NCBI GenBank assembly: GCA_041691795.1
Contig: JBEPTX010000001.1
Span: forward strand, 248,001 to 312,000
Direction: 5' to 3'
DNA: 64,000 nt
Origin: JBEPTX01 sp041691795
GTDB taxonomy: Bacteria > Patescibacteriota > Saccharimonadia > Saccharimonadales > Saccharimonadaceae
This document shows positions 8,876-16,134 of this stretch, piece after piece. The notes under the pieces were generated by a model. The model ran no database searches. It was not told the origin of the DNA and worked only from the letters and a program-made list of their open reading frames with translations. How positions within the stretch are numbered: position 1 is the first letter of the stretch; the number at the start of each line of letters is the position of its first letter. Made by a program: the position numbers and the translations under genes.

Positions 8876-9427
8876 TTAGCTTTTACGTTTGACGTTCATT
8901 TGGCCCAGACGGCGATAGACTGTCATGCCAAGAACAATGATTAGAACGCTGGCAACCCATCCTACAACAACCAGTTGTAGGATGTGACCTTCGCGACGTT
9001 CAACTTCCTTGAGTGAGCGTCCCGCTACAACAATATAATGATTGGCAGCGACATTCACGGCAGCAATGCGGACATCGCTTTGCGGTTGCCAGGTAACGAC
9101 ATGATAGTCGCGGCCTTTTGATGCGGTGAGCGAACCAGACGGCATTGTGGGGGTGTGGCCATTTATCGAGCCGTTGCTGGCAGCAACTTGGCCGGAATCG
9201 TCATAGATGATGATGAATGGAGCGAGACTCGTACTCGGATCGATTTTGCCACTAACAAGAGACGTTGGTGAGGCACCTGAATTTAGTGCTGTGGCGGCAT
9301 CTTGAGCCATTTGAATCTGTGGATCGTTCGCATCCTGGCGTAGTATCTGCTGCCCGACCACTTCGATTGTGCCAAAGATAGCCGAGACGACGATGAATGC
9401 GATCGAGAGGACAAGGAGTTTCTTCAT
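8876..9427 (-). CDS. Two-helix membrane protein with extracytoplasmic sensor-like domain
   Basis: 183 residues. An N-terminal membrane helix (4-25) and a second near the C-terminus (about 150-172) bracket an outside domain of ~120 residues. That domain includes APFIIIYDDSGQVAASNG and a later HYIVVAGRSLKEVE, the strand order of single-Cache/PAS-like sensor modules. The usual kinase or methyl-accepting output is absent, so it may act through a partner. TATAAT at 9434-9439 is 6 nt before the ATG: probable leaderless message. The family assignment is tentative. Confidence 0.65.
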   Translation of the reverse strand: MKKLLVLSIAFIVVSAIFGTIEVVGQQILRQDANDPQIQMAQDAATALNSGASPTSLVSGKIDPSTSLAPFIIIYDDSGQVAASNGSINGHTPTMPSGSLTASKGRDYHVVTWQPQSDVRIAAVNVAANHYIVVAGRSLKEVERREGHILQLVVVGWVASVLIIVLGMTVYRRLGQMNVKRKS

Positions 9428-9621
9428 GTATCTATTATACTCTTTGTTTATTTGGGGCTATCGCAATGATTTTCTTGGGGAAATTCAGTGGGGCTTGGTC
9501 ACAGATATTTTTCCTTCAGAAAAATTCCGCGACCCCGCCTCAACTCGGGAGCCGTAAGGCGCACCGGGTTTCCGGCTCTCAAACTGCCACAGGCAGTTTT
9601 CGCCCAGAGACACCCTGGCGT

Positions 9622-9638
9622 GTCTTGGATCAAGCCCC
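9622..9638 (-). repeat. Inverted copy of the tRNA-Lys(UUU) T-arm
   Basis: Read on the minus strand, 17 nt match the complement of the T-arm of tRNA-Lys(UUU) with two substitutions and a 1-nt gap. The copy starts 11 nt after the CCA hairpin, about the distance expected if the tRNA 3' end had been copied in reverse. A partial inverted-repeat partner lies near 9491-9501, so the whole 9491-9638 segment can fold with hairpins between. This accounts for much of the 548-bp gene gap 9428-9975. Confidence 0.6.
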
Positions 9639-9649
9639 AAAAATCTTTG

Positions 9650-9692
9650 CCATAGAAAAAGACCTACCACGAGGGTAAGTCTTTTTCTATGG
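9650..9692 (-). terminator. Hairpin containing the CCA end of tRNA-Lys(UUU)
   Basis: A 14-bp perfect outer stem plus 4 bp beyond a mismatch has T-rich arms. The first three bases of its 5' arm are the encoded CCA of the tRNA. It probably ends transcription and sets the 3' end for processing. There is no separate T-run after the stem. Confidence 0.7.
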
Positions 9693-9766
9693 AGGGACCA
9701 CTGGGGCTTGAACCCAGGACACCCTGCTTAAAAGGCAGGTGCTCTAACCAGCTGAGCTATGGTCCC
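9690..9766 (-). tRNA. tRNA-Lys(UUU)
   Basis: Full cloverleaf: acceptor GGGACCA/TGGTCCC, D arm GCTC/GAGC, anticodon stem CCTGC/GCAGG with loop CTTTTAA (anticodon UUU), T arm CTGGG/CCCAG, discriminator U, and encoded CCA. Exactly 140 bp upstream is a copy of its first 18 nt. A hairpin that includes the CCA follows. Confidence 0.97.
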
Positions 9767-9906
9767 ATATACTACTTGTTTTGTGAAAGGTGCATCTTAC
9801 AGCCTAGCTTGTCATCAATTTTGTGGTTCGAGCACCAAGGTGCTTATTGATTTTTTTCTCGACGTGATCCCAAGGGATCGGTCTCGGGCAGCTGAGCTAT
9901 GGTCCC
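9767..9906 (-). repeat. Decoy/antisense 5' module of tRNA-Lys(UUU)
   Basis: A 140-nt unit in the 5' leader. It begins (9906-9889, minus) with an exact 18-nt copy of the tRNA 5' end, followed by 122 nt. Those 122 nt contain a hairpin (GATCCC/GGGATC) and, at 9824-9836, a near-complement of the tRNA D-arm 3' side (12 of 13 positions). The tRNA-Lys(CUU) locus has a homologous unit of the same length, with the 18 nt matching its own tRNA instead. Confidence 0.85.
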
Positions 9907-9931
9907 GTTAACGATAGTTAACGCTCTACAA

Positions 9932-9960
9932 AAGATAGCATTTCAGGGGTGGATTGTCAA
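9932..9960 (-). promoter_or_regulatory. Promoter of the tRNA-Lys(UUU) transcript
   Basis: On the minus strand TTGACA (9955-9960) and TATCTT (9932-9937) are separated by 17 bp. It lies about 25 nt before the 18-nt decoy copy, so the decoy would be transcribed first and the tRNA second. Confidence 0.7.
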
Positions 9961-9975
9961 CAATCAAGGCTTATT

Positions 9976-10455
9976 TTAGTGGTTTTCACTATGGGATCGG
10001 CGTGATTTTATTGTCAGTAGGTCAAATACCGCAAAGCCAAGACCGGCGGTAATAATCCACTCGCGGTACGTCGAAATAAAGTTGTAAACTGTGGCACTAT
10101 CGCCCTTGAGGACCAGTGCATCCCCCAGAATTGGCAACAAAAATGCCAACGCCAAAAGCGCAAACGCTGCCGCACCAACAATTCGTTCAATTGATTTTTT
10201 ATAGACGGGACCGCTAAATAGCAGTACGACTGCAGGGAGCAGTACAAGCCCAACTGCGACGACGCTTACCAGAGGTGGTGACGTTGTTTCAAAACCCGAA
10301 TTTCGTACAATTGGGGTCAAATCGTGTGCCCAAAGTTGGCTCAAAATATCGCCAGCAGCAAGTGCCAATCCCAATACGCCAAATCGACGCTTAGTGAAAT
10401 ATGTGAGTCCAAATAGGGCCGCGAGGATGATTGCGAGTACAATTGCAACATTCAT
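9976..10455 (-). CDS. Four-helix membrane protein, unknown function
   Basis: 159 residues with about four or five membrane helices and a short basic C-terminus (KSRRSHSENH). I recognise no family. Its ATG overlaps the stop codon of the DUF192 gene by one base (TAATG), so the two are translationally coupled and probably work in the same membrane process. Confidence 0.6.
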   Translation of the reverse strand: MNVAIVLAIILAALFGLTYFTKRRFGVLGLALAAGDILSQLWAHDLTPIVRNSGFETTSPPLVSVVAVGLVLLPAVVLLFSGPVYKKSIERIVGAAAFALLALAFLLPILGDALVLKGDSATVYNFISTYREWIITAGLGFAVFDLLTIKSRRSHSENH

Positions 10456-10940
10456 TAATTTGCTCCTTGACCGACGTTACTAAGATCAAATACGGCTTTG
10501 TCGCCCACGGCCATATTCTGTGCCTTTATTGTACCAGCTTGCAGCTCGATAACGTAACGCGCCGATTGTGGGGGCGTAAATGTTGTATTTGGATAACTGC
10601 TCGGCTCGGCGGATTCGACCAGATATATCACTTGTTTGTCCTTGTCGAGCCAAATAATATCAATCGGAAATTGCATATCTTTCATCCAAATCTTCCACTT
10701 GCCGTCCAGTGGGAAAACAAACAGCATTACATCGTTTTTGCCAAGTGATTTGGCACCCGATAGGCCCTTTTCCCGGCTTGCCTCATTATCTGCGACTTGC
10801 GCTTGGTATGTTGTGCCCTTGAGCGTCACGGCCATACGTGGCTGAGATTTATTGATAATAAAAACAACCGCCTGCCAAATAACCAGGCCGAGTACCAGCA
10901 GAATAATCACCCATTTGGCAAATAGTTTGACCAGATTCAT
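10455..10940 (-). CDS. DUF192 family membrane-anchored protein
   Basis: 161 residues: one N-terminal membrane helix (about 8-29), then a DUF192 domain. Recognisable landmarks are EKGLSGAKSLGKNDVMLFVF, the WMKDMQFPIDIIWLD strand and the C-terminal VIELQAGTIKAQNMAVGD. The family's biochemical role is unknown; members are secreted or anchored and adopt a small beta fold. No Shine-Dalgarno site precedes the ATG. Instead a leaderless 8-codon reading frame (10940-10966) ends in TGA overlapping this ATG, so translation is likely coupled to it. Confidence 0.9.
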   Translation of the reverse strand: MNLVKLFAKWVIILLVLGLVIWQAVVFIINKSQPRMAVTLKGTTYQAQVADNEASREKGLSGAKSLGKNDVMLFVFPLDGKWKIWMKDMQFPIDIIWLDKDKQVIYLVESAEPSSYPNTTFTPPQSARYVIELQAGTIKAQNMAVGDKAVFDLSNVGQGAN

Positions 10941-10966
10941 CAGGTAGTTTGTCGCTCAATTGTCAT
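10940..10966 (-). CDS. Leaderless upstream mini-ORF (8 codons) before DUF192
   Basis: TATAAT (10973-10978, minus) is 6 nt before an ATG that opens MTIERQTT and stops with TGA. The stop overlaps the ATG of the DUF192 gene (TGATG). The spacing fits a leaderless start; the peptide itself is probably unimportant and serves to deliver ribosomes. Confidence 0.5.
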   Translation of the reverse strand: MTIERQTT

Positions 10967-10998
10967 AAGCGTATTATAGCAGTGTTTAGAACAGATTC

Positions 10999-11904
10999 TT
11001 AAGCGCCAACTTTGTCTTTTTTGTTGCGGCTTTTGGCGTTACGTTCGATGTATTCGATGATTTTCGTGGCAACATCACGACCCGTGATAAGTTCAGGTGT
11101 TTTAAGACTCGCAGACGAGTTAACTTCCAGCACAAGCGGGCCACGTTCACTGCGCATCATATCAACACCGCAGATGGGTAGTCCCATCGCACGCGCGGCA
11201 CGAATGGCTGTCTTGGTTTCTTCTTCGGTTAGTTTAATAGCTGTACCAACACCCCCTTGGTGTGTATTACTACGGAAATCATCATCCAAACTTTGACGTT
11301 TGATACTGGCGACAACACGGCTCCCGACGACAAGTGCACGAATATCCTCACCAGCTGATTCCTGAACAAATTCCTGCACCAAAAAGTTCACGCCTTCGAC
11401 ATAAAATGCCTGCATTACGGCTTTGGCTGCTTTTGGCGTTTCGGCCAGCACCACACCATTACCGTGGGTTCCGCGGGCAACCTTGATGATGAGCGGCGTG
11501 CCACCAGCGAGCGAGACGACGTCTTCGAAATTAGCTGTATCACGAGCAAATACGGTTTTGGGAATTCCAACACCTGCTTTTGCCAAAATTTGATAGGCAC
11601 GCAGTTTGTCACGAGAACGAACAATAGCAATTGAACTAGCAGTTGAATAGGCACCCTGATTTTCGAATTGGCGCACCATCGCCGTACCGTATTTGGTATA
11701 ACTTTGGGCAATACGTGGAATAATCGCATCAAAATTATCAAGCGATTCACCACGATAGCGAATAACTGGCTGGTTTTTTTCGATTGATACATAGCATTTG
11801 CCGTAGTCGATAACGCGAACTTCGTGGCCACGTTCAAGTGCGACTTCTTTGAGTCGCATGGTTGAGTAATTGGCGCTGCCTTTGGATAAAATTGCAATTC
11901 TCAT
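10999..11904 (-). CDS. rimK: RimK-like ATP-grasp ligase
   Basis: ATP-grasp enzyme of 301 residues that ligates amino acids (classically glutamate) to protein or peptide carboxylates. Landmarks: N-terminal MRIAILSKG, RSRDKLRAYQILAKAGVGIPKT, the ATP lysine region LIIKVARGTHGNGV, LVQEFVQESAGEDIRALVVG, and the metal site LVLEVNSSASLKTPE. All match RimK. I chose the ATG at 11904, two nt beyond the stop of the protease gene, because it matches the family start. The adjacent PF05618-type protease is a usual neighbour; together they could add and trim glutamates on ribosomal protein S6 or another target. Confidence 0.92.
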   Translation of the reverse strand: MRIAILSKGSANYSTMRLKEVALERGHEVRVIDYGKCYVSIEKNQPVIRYRGESLDNFDAIIPRIAQSYTKYGTAMVRQFENQGAYSTASSIAIVRSRDKLRAYQILAKAGVGIPKTVFARDTANFEDVVSLAGGTPLIIKVARGTHGNGVVLAETPKAAKAVMQAFYVEGVNFLVQEFVQESAGEDIRALVVGSRVVASIKRQSLDDDFRSNTHQGGVGTAIKLTEEETKTAIRAARAMGLPICGVDMMRSERGPLVLEVNSSASLKTPELITGRDVATKIIEYIERNAKSRNKKDKVGA

Positions 11905-11905
11905 C

Positions 11906-12397
11906 CTACCTACCATCCTCTTCATCTCCTGGAAAATCGATACCGTATTGTTTTTTGAGCGTTATTCGATCAAGGCTTGTTTGTGATGAATCCACCAAAA
12001 ACCTATGATTCAGAAGTTTGCGCCCAAGCAAAATTGGATAAATTTTCTTTGCTCGGTCAGCAAGTGTAAATTGAGCAACAAAAACTTTAGAGCCCAGTTT
12101 AACTCGTAATTTAACCTCAAATCGCTCTTCCTCATTGCCAAACGAGTTTGCAATCGTTACTTTTTTGTATTCGTTGGTCGTCACGATATGTGCCATTGCA
12201 CCACATACCGGATGACCACCAAGTAGCATAAATTCCAACACACCATCATCACGAATCTTGATGTGGCTTGCATGAACAGCCGAGCGATACGCACCGGTAT
12301 CGGTTTTGGCGGGGACTTCAATTGCCTCGGTGCCGACAAAACTAATGACCTCTGATCGTCCGATGACAACCATATGAAAATCGTGTTTTGTAGCCAT
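11906..12397 (-). CDS. Retropepsin-like (RimB-type, PF05618) protease
   Basis: 163 residues. AKTDTGAYRSAVHA carries the aspartic-protease DTGA motif, and YPILLGRKLLNHRFLVDSS is the C-terminal signature of the PF05618 family, historically called ATP-dependent zinc protease. Family members paired with RimK remove added glutamates. GATAAT lies 6 nt before the ATG at 12397, so the transcript is probably leaderless. It is first in a two-gene operon with rimK. Confidence 0.88.
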   Translation of the reverse strand: MATKHDFHMVVIGRSEVISFVGTEAIEVPAKTDTGAYRSAVHASHIKIRDDGVLEFMLLGGHPVCGAMAHIVTTNEYKKVTIANSFGNEEERFEVKLRVKLGSKVFVAQFTLADRAKKIYPILLGRKLLNHRFLVDSSQTSLDRITLKKQYGIDFPGDEEDGR

Positions 12398-12472
12398 AGC
12401 TTTATTATCCAACAACTTTCATATTAATAATAGACTTGAATTATGGTACCATAATTATGTATAATTTGCAAT

Positions 12473-13699
12473 ATGTCTCATTTCTTAATTGTCGGACAAA
12501 AATTCTCTACCTTGACGGACTATATCGAAGCCCATGGCCATACTTATACACTCTTGCAAGACAGGATAAAAACGAAATACCCAGATAAGCGGTTCAAACG
12601 CCGCGTTGTTATTGACTTCAATGACCGCAAGACAATCCTGGCGGCCGTTGACCGTCTAAAAAAGCCTGTAGACGCAGTGGTTGCAACCTACGAAAATTAT
12701 ATCCTCCCAACAGCCTGGATTGCCGAGTATCTGGGGCTGCCTGGCCTACCAGTTGCCAGCGCGGAGGCCTGTACTGACAAGTATTTAATGCGGTCATTAT
12801 TTGCAACTGCACCCGAAAAAATCAGTCCTGCATTTGCGACCGTCACAAGTGAGAATGACGTGAGGGGGTTTGCAGCCAAACATAAATTTCCGATTATTCT
12901 AAAACCCGCAAATTTGGCAAAAAGCTTGCTGGTAACTAAAAGTGGTTCGCTGGATGAACTGATCCAAAACTATCGTCATTCGACCGATTTATTACAGGCA
13001 ACCTACAAAAAATATGCTTCCAACCGAACGCCAAAATTGATCATCGAGGAATTCATGCAAGGCAGTATTCATTCGGTTGATGCGTTTGTCGGCCATGACG
13101 GCCAGTCACAAGTCCTAGGGCAAGTCGTTGACTATCAGACTGGCTATGACATTGGCTATGACGATAATTTTCATTACAGCCGGATCTTGCCGAGCATGCT
13201 TTCACCGGGCGACCAAACAGCGCTTCGCCACTGCGCAGAAGTCGGGATCCACGCGCTTGGTATCAAGAATTCACCAGCACACGTCGAAATAATCATGATG
13301 CCTGATGGTCCACGAATTGTTGAGATTGGCGCCCGCAATGGCGGCTATCGCGAACGAATGCATGGCCTGGCAAACGGCATTGATATCACGGGCGCAGCAC
13401 TTGATCTAGCACTTGGCAAAACGCCGAAAATCATTGTGCAGCGTAATGATCATTGTGCCGTACTGGAGCTGTTTCCCAAAACATCCGGCAGCTTTGTCGA
13501 AATTACAAATAGAGATGATCTCCAGGCATTGCCGTCGCTCAATTATTTCAGTACCAAGACCAAGCAAGGCCAATTCGTTGGCAAATCTAGTGATGGCTAC
13601 AAGAGGTGTGCCGTCATTATTCTCTATAATTCAGATGCCGTTCAGTTCGAAAAGGACCTCGCATTTGTCAACGAATCTGTAGCTGTCCAAACAGACTAA
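12473..13699 (+). CDS. ATP-grasp domain carboxylate-amine ligase
   Basis: 408-residue soluble protein of the carbamoyl-phosphate-synthetase/PurK-like ATP-grasp group. Landmarks: an N-terminal Rossmann-like part, CTDKYLMRSLF, the ATP-binding FPIILKPANLAKSLLV, LIIEEFMQGSIHSVDAFV, and the metal-binding PRIVEIGARNGGYRERMHGL. A C-terminal extension of ~90 residues may bind substrate. TATAAT at 12460-12465 is 7 nt before the ATG: leaderless. It diverges from the rimK operon and converges on another ATP-grasp gene with a 4-bp overlap. The substrate is unknown; peptide or amino-acid conjugation is expected. Confidence 0.85.
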   Translation: MSHFLIVGQKFSTLTDYIEAHGHTYTLLQDRIKTKYPDKRFKRRVVIDFNDRKTILAAVDRLKKPVDAVVATYENYILPTAWIAEYLGLPGLPVASAEACTDKYLMRSLFATAPEKISPAFATVTSENDVRGFAAKHKFPIILKPANLAKSLLVTKSGSLDELIQNYRHSTDLLQATYKKYASNRTPKLIIEEFMQGSIHSVDAFVGHDGQSQVLGQVVDYQTGYDIGYDDNFHYSRILPSMLSPGDQTALRHCAEVGIHALGIKNSPAHVEIIMMPDGPRIVEIGARNGGYRERMHGLANGIDITGAALDLALGKTPKIIVQRNDHCAVLELFPKTSGSFVEITNRDDLQALPSLNYFSTKTKQGQFVGKSSDGYKRCAVIILYNSDAVQFEKDLAFVNESVAVQTD

Positions 13700-14703
13700 A
13701 GTGTCGCTAGATAATCAACATATGCTACAATAACGCCGCGTGATTTTCCGAATGTAGGTTCATCATGGATGCTAAGTGATGGACACTTGTTGATTTCTAC
13801 TATGACTGCGTCAACCTCGTCGCGTTGCATTGTCCTGTGCGGAACAGCTGACATCATAAAATCAACACCAGCTACTGGTAGCTCGGTTACTTCTGCGGCT
13901 TTTTGCGCTTCGTCGATAAGCCAGGTAGGTAAATCATCACTCACGTCAATCAACTCTCCGCCCGCTCCATAATTCGCAATGCCTAGAACCCACACTTCCT
14001 CACCCTCGGGAGGGATAGAATTGATCTTGTCACCCAGAAATTGCGCTGCGCGGTCCATGTCGATACTTGTCAGTGGGGCTTTGTATGCTTCGCCTCTTTT
14101 TGAGGAAGCGTTTTCCTGATTCATCAGTTCGGCCACAGTACTCGTCCCATCACCAAAAACTCGAGCTGGCACTCGCATAAGCGCCGCTATATATTTGAAA
14201 TTAATACAGAGAACACGGATATCACGTATGGATTGATGGTCGAATTGTGTTTGTACGATAGCTTGTTTTCGTGAGCTTGAATATTGTTTGGCAATCGCCA
14301 TGGCCGACATCAATTGATCATGCGTAGTGACGTTCACACTTATACCATCACCGTGACCTCCATCAACTGGCTTGACAACAACTTTGCCGACTTTGTTTAT
14401 CAGATCAATCGCTTCGCTATTATCGGCTTCGACGAGAACGGTCGCAAGTTGTGGAATACCCACCCCTTGAAGTACTTGGTGGGCTGCATATTTGTCATTT
14501 GCCAAGTGAGCCGCTGCGTAACTGGTCGTAGGTGGAGTAGCGCTAAATATATGAAATAATTCCCCATCACCTCTATCTATATAAAAATGCGGTGATCCAA
14601 TATAAGGAGTAGTCGCCTGCCAGCCTCTTTTTATAATTTCGGCCCGCAACAGTCGTAGCGTCCCTCTTAGTTCAGTTTCGGTAATGGTTGCAATGTCTAT
14701 CAT
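13696..14703 (-). CDS. Cyanophycin-synthetase/GshAB-like ATP-grasp protein
   Basis: 335 residues. ATP-grasp signature: YAAHQVLQGVGIPQLAT, KVVVKPVDGGHGDGISV, DIRVLCINFKYIAALMRVPA with the VFGDGTSTVAELM segment typical of cyanophycin synthetase and GshAB, and VIVEINKCPSLSIHD (metal ligands). The Mur-ligase half of CphA is absent, so this is a stand-alone ATP-grasp module. The ATG at 14703 has GAGGTG upstream; a GTG at 14715 is the alternative. It is the third ATP-grasp gene in 4 kb. Confidence 0.85.
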   Translation of the reverse strand: MIDIATITETELRGTLRLLRAEIIKRGWQATTPYIGSPHFYIDRGDGELFHIFSATPPTTSYAAAHLANDKYAAHQVLQGVGIPQLATVLVEADNSEAIDLINKVGKVVVKPVDGGHGDGISVNVTTHDQLMSAMAIAKQYSSSRKQAIVQTQFDHQSIRDIRVLCINFKYIAALMRVPARVFGDGTSTVAELMNQENASSKRGEAYKAPLTSIDMDRAAQFLGDKINSIPPEGEEVWVLGIANYGAGGELIDVSDDLPTWLIDEAQKAAEVTELPVAGVDFMMSAVPHRTMQRDEVDAVIVEINKCPSLSIHDEPTFGKSRGVIVAYVDYLATL

Positions 14704-14753
14704 AGTATTTTTCACCTCTGTGATACGTAAGTATAACAGTTTATAGCCAATAA

Positions 14754-14993
14754 CCCCTCCGTGTCTTGATTATTCCGACACTAAAACGCACGCAAGAAGC
14801 CTACAATGCCACTATCCCAATAACCGAAGAATTATGCTGCAACGGATATTGCTGATGGTTACATTACTCTCAGTTTCAATCTGATCCAGGACACTTCGTG
14901 CGTATCTTCACAAGAAGTTCAACAGGTGAAATCGAAACTCAGGCAATGGCAAAAACTGACTATATTGCCCTGACTAATCTACAGCCCAAATAG
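14754..14993 (+). pseudogene. Possible gene remnant with an in-frame TGA
   Basis: One frame is open for 33 codons, meets TGA at 14853, then continues 45 codons to TAG at 14991 with protein-like composition (DPGHFVRIFTRSSTGEIETQ). The stop lies just inside the 3' end of dnaJ. No start codon or Shine-Dalgarno site is convincing. It is probably the decayed end of a gene. No family is recognised. Confidence 0.25.
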
Positions 14994-16085
14994 TGATTTT
15001 TTGCCGCCCTCACTACGCAATTGTGTGAGCAAATCTTTTTGCTTTTTATTAAGTTTGGTCGGCGTATCAACAATAATGCTAACAATATGTGGGCCGCGGC
15101 TATCTGCTTGCATATGTGGGACACCGTGATTTGACAGTTTGAAATCAGTGCCGCTTTGTGTACCAGCTGGAACTTTCATACGTATATTACCATCGACTGT
15201 TTCGACATCAATTTCGGTGCCTAGCGCGGCATCAATCATACTAATATGTTCTTCGGACAGAATAATGTCACCTTCGCGAGTAAATCGTTTGTGGGCTTTG
15301 ACGCGAATGTGCACATAGAGATCACCGCGCGCACCATCGCCAATGGCCTCACCGCGCTCTTTAAGGCGAATTGTCGCCCCATCATCGATACCAGCCGGAA
15401 CTTTCAACGTAACGGCTTGCCTGCGACGCTCAGTACCTTTGCCACGACAAACCGTACAGGCTTTTTCAGGAATTTTGCCTTTGCCCTTGCATGTATCGCA
15501 GGTAACGGCCTGCTGAATTTGGCCAAAAATCGTATTCATCACCCGTGTTTGTTGTCCAGCACCCTTACAAGTTGGGCAGGTTTTCATACTATAGCCAGGT
15601 TCGACAGTGCTACCGTGACAATGCGAACATTCGTCGTCCATGTCGAGTTCTAGTTTTTCTTCGACACCAAAAACGGCTTGTTCAAATGTTAGCGTGAGGC
15701 TCGTTTCGACATCACGACCACGCCTTGGGCCACGCTGCTGGCCTTGGTTACCACCAAAGAATTGGCCAAAGATATCACCAAGTCCACCGTCACCAAAATC
15801 GAAATTAATATTCTGGCTATTATACCCGCCACCAAATGGATTACCACCTGCCCCACCGCCTGATGAGCCACCGACCCCTGCATGACCAAACTGGTCATAT
15901 CGTTGGCGTTTTTGCTGGTCTTTTAGGACCTCGTAGGCTTCATTAATCTCTTTGAATTTTGCCTCATTACCACCCTCTTTGTCTGGGTGATGTTGAACAG
16001 CAGCTTTGCGAAAAGCTTTTTTAATTTCATCAGCACTGGCGTTTTTATCAACACCTAATACTTCGTAATAGTCGCGCTTTGCCAT
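14979..16085 (-). CDS. dnaJ: Chaperone DnaJ (Hsp40)
   Basis: Co-chaperone that delivers substrates to DnaK and stimulates its ATPase. 368 residues: J domain with HPD at 33-35, a Gly/Phe-rich region (about 73-110), four zinc-binding CxxCxGxG motifs (CSHCHGS, CPTCKGAG, CDTCKGKG, CTVCRGKG) and C-terminal peptide-binding domains ending in a short dimerisation segment. All functional motifs are intact. A CIRCE operator lies upstream (16105-16131) and TATACT 8 nt before the ATG. It is not linked to dnaK here but shares HrcA control. Confidence 0.98.
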   Translation of the reverse strand: MAKRDYYEVLGVDKNASADEIKKAFRKAAVQHHPDKEGGNEAKFKEINEAYEVLKDQQKRQRYDQFGHAGVGGSSGGGAGGNPFGGGYNSQNINFDFGDGGLGDIFGQFFGGNQGQQRGPRRGRDVETSLTLTFEQAVFGVEEKLELDMDDECSHCHGSTVEPGYSMKTCPTCKGAGQQTRVMNTIFGQIQQAVTCDTCKGKGKIPEKACTVCRGKGTERRRQAVTLKVPAGIDDGATIRLKERGEAIGDGARGDLYVHIRVKAHKRFTREGDIILSEEHISMIDAALGTEIDVETVDGNIRMKVPAGTQSGTDFKLSNHGVPHMQADSRGPHIVSIIVDTPTKLNKKQKDLLTQLRSEGGKKSLFGL

Positions 16086-16093
16086 CTATTAAT

Positions 16094-16131
16094 AGTATAC
16101 CTTTTTGGCACTCGGGCGTCTAGTGTGCCAA
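16094..16131 (-). promoter_or_regulatory. dnaJ promoter with CIRCE operator
   Basis: CIRCE: TTGGCACTC (16105-16113), 9-bp spacer, GTGTGCCAA (16123-16131). On the minus strand a -35-like TAGACG (16117-16122) sits inside the CIRCE, 17 bp from TATACT (16094-16099). HrcA binding would therefore block RNA polymerase. Confidence 0.85.
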
Positions 16132-16134
16132 GTA

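Noticed and set aside
9491..9638. SRP, 6S or tmRNA in the hairpin-rich segment after tRNA-Lys(UUU)
   Set aside because: None of their conserved cores is present; the outer arms are better explained as copies of the tRNA T-arm.
9889..9906. Second tRNA gene or pseudo-tRNA upstream of tRNA-Lys(UUU)
   Set aside because: Only the first 18 nt are copied; there is no anticodon arm, T-arm or 3' strand, so it is not a tRNA gene.
14853..14855. TGA read as Gly, Trp or selenocysteine
   Set aside because: Several clear genes end in TGA here (e.g. sortase), and no Sec insertion hairpin is seen; gene decay is simpler.
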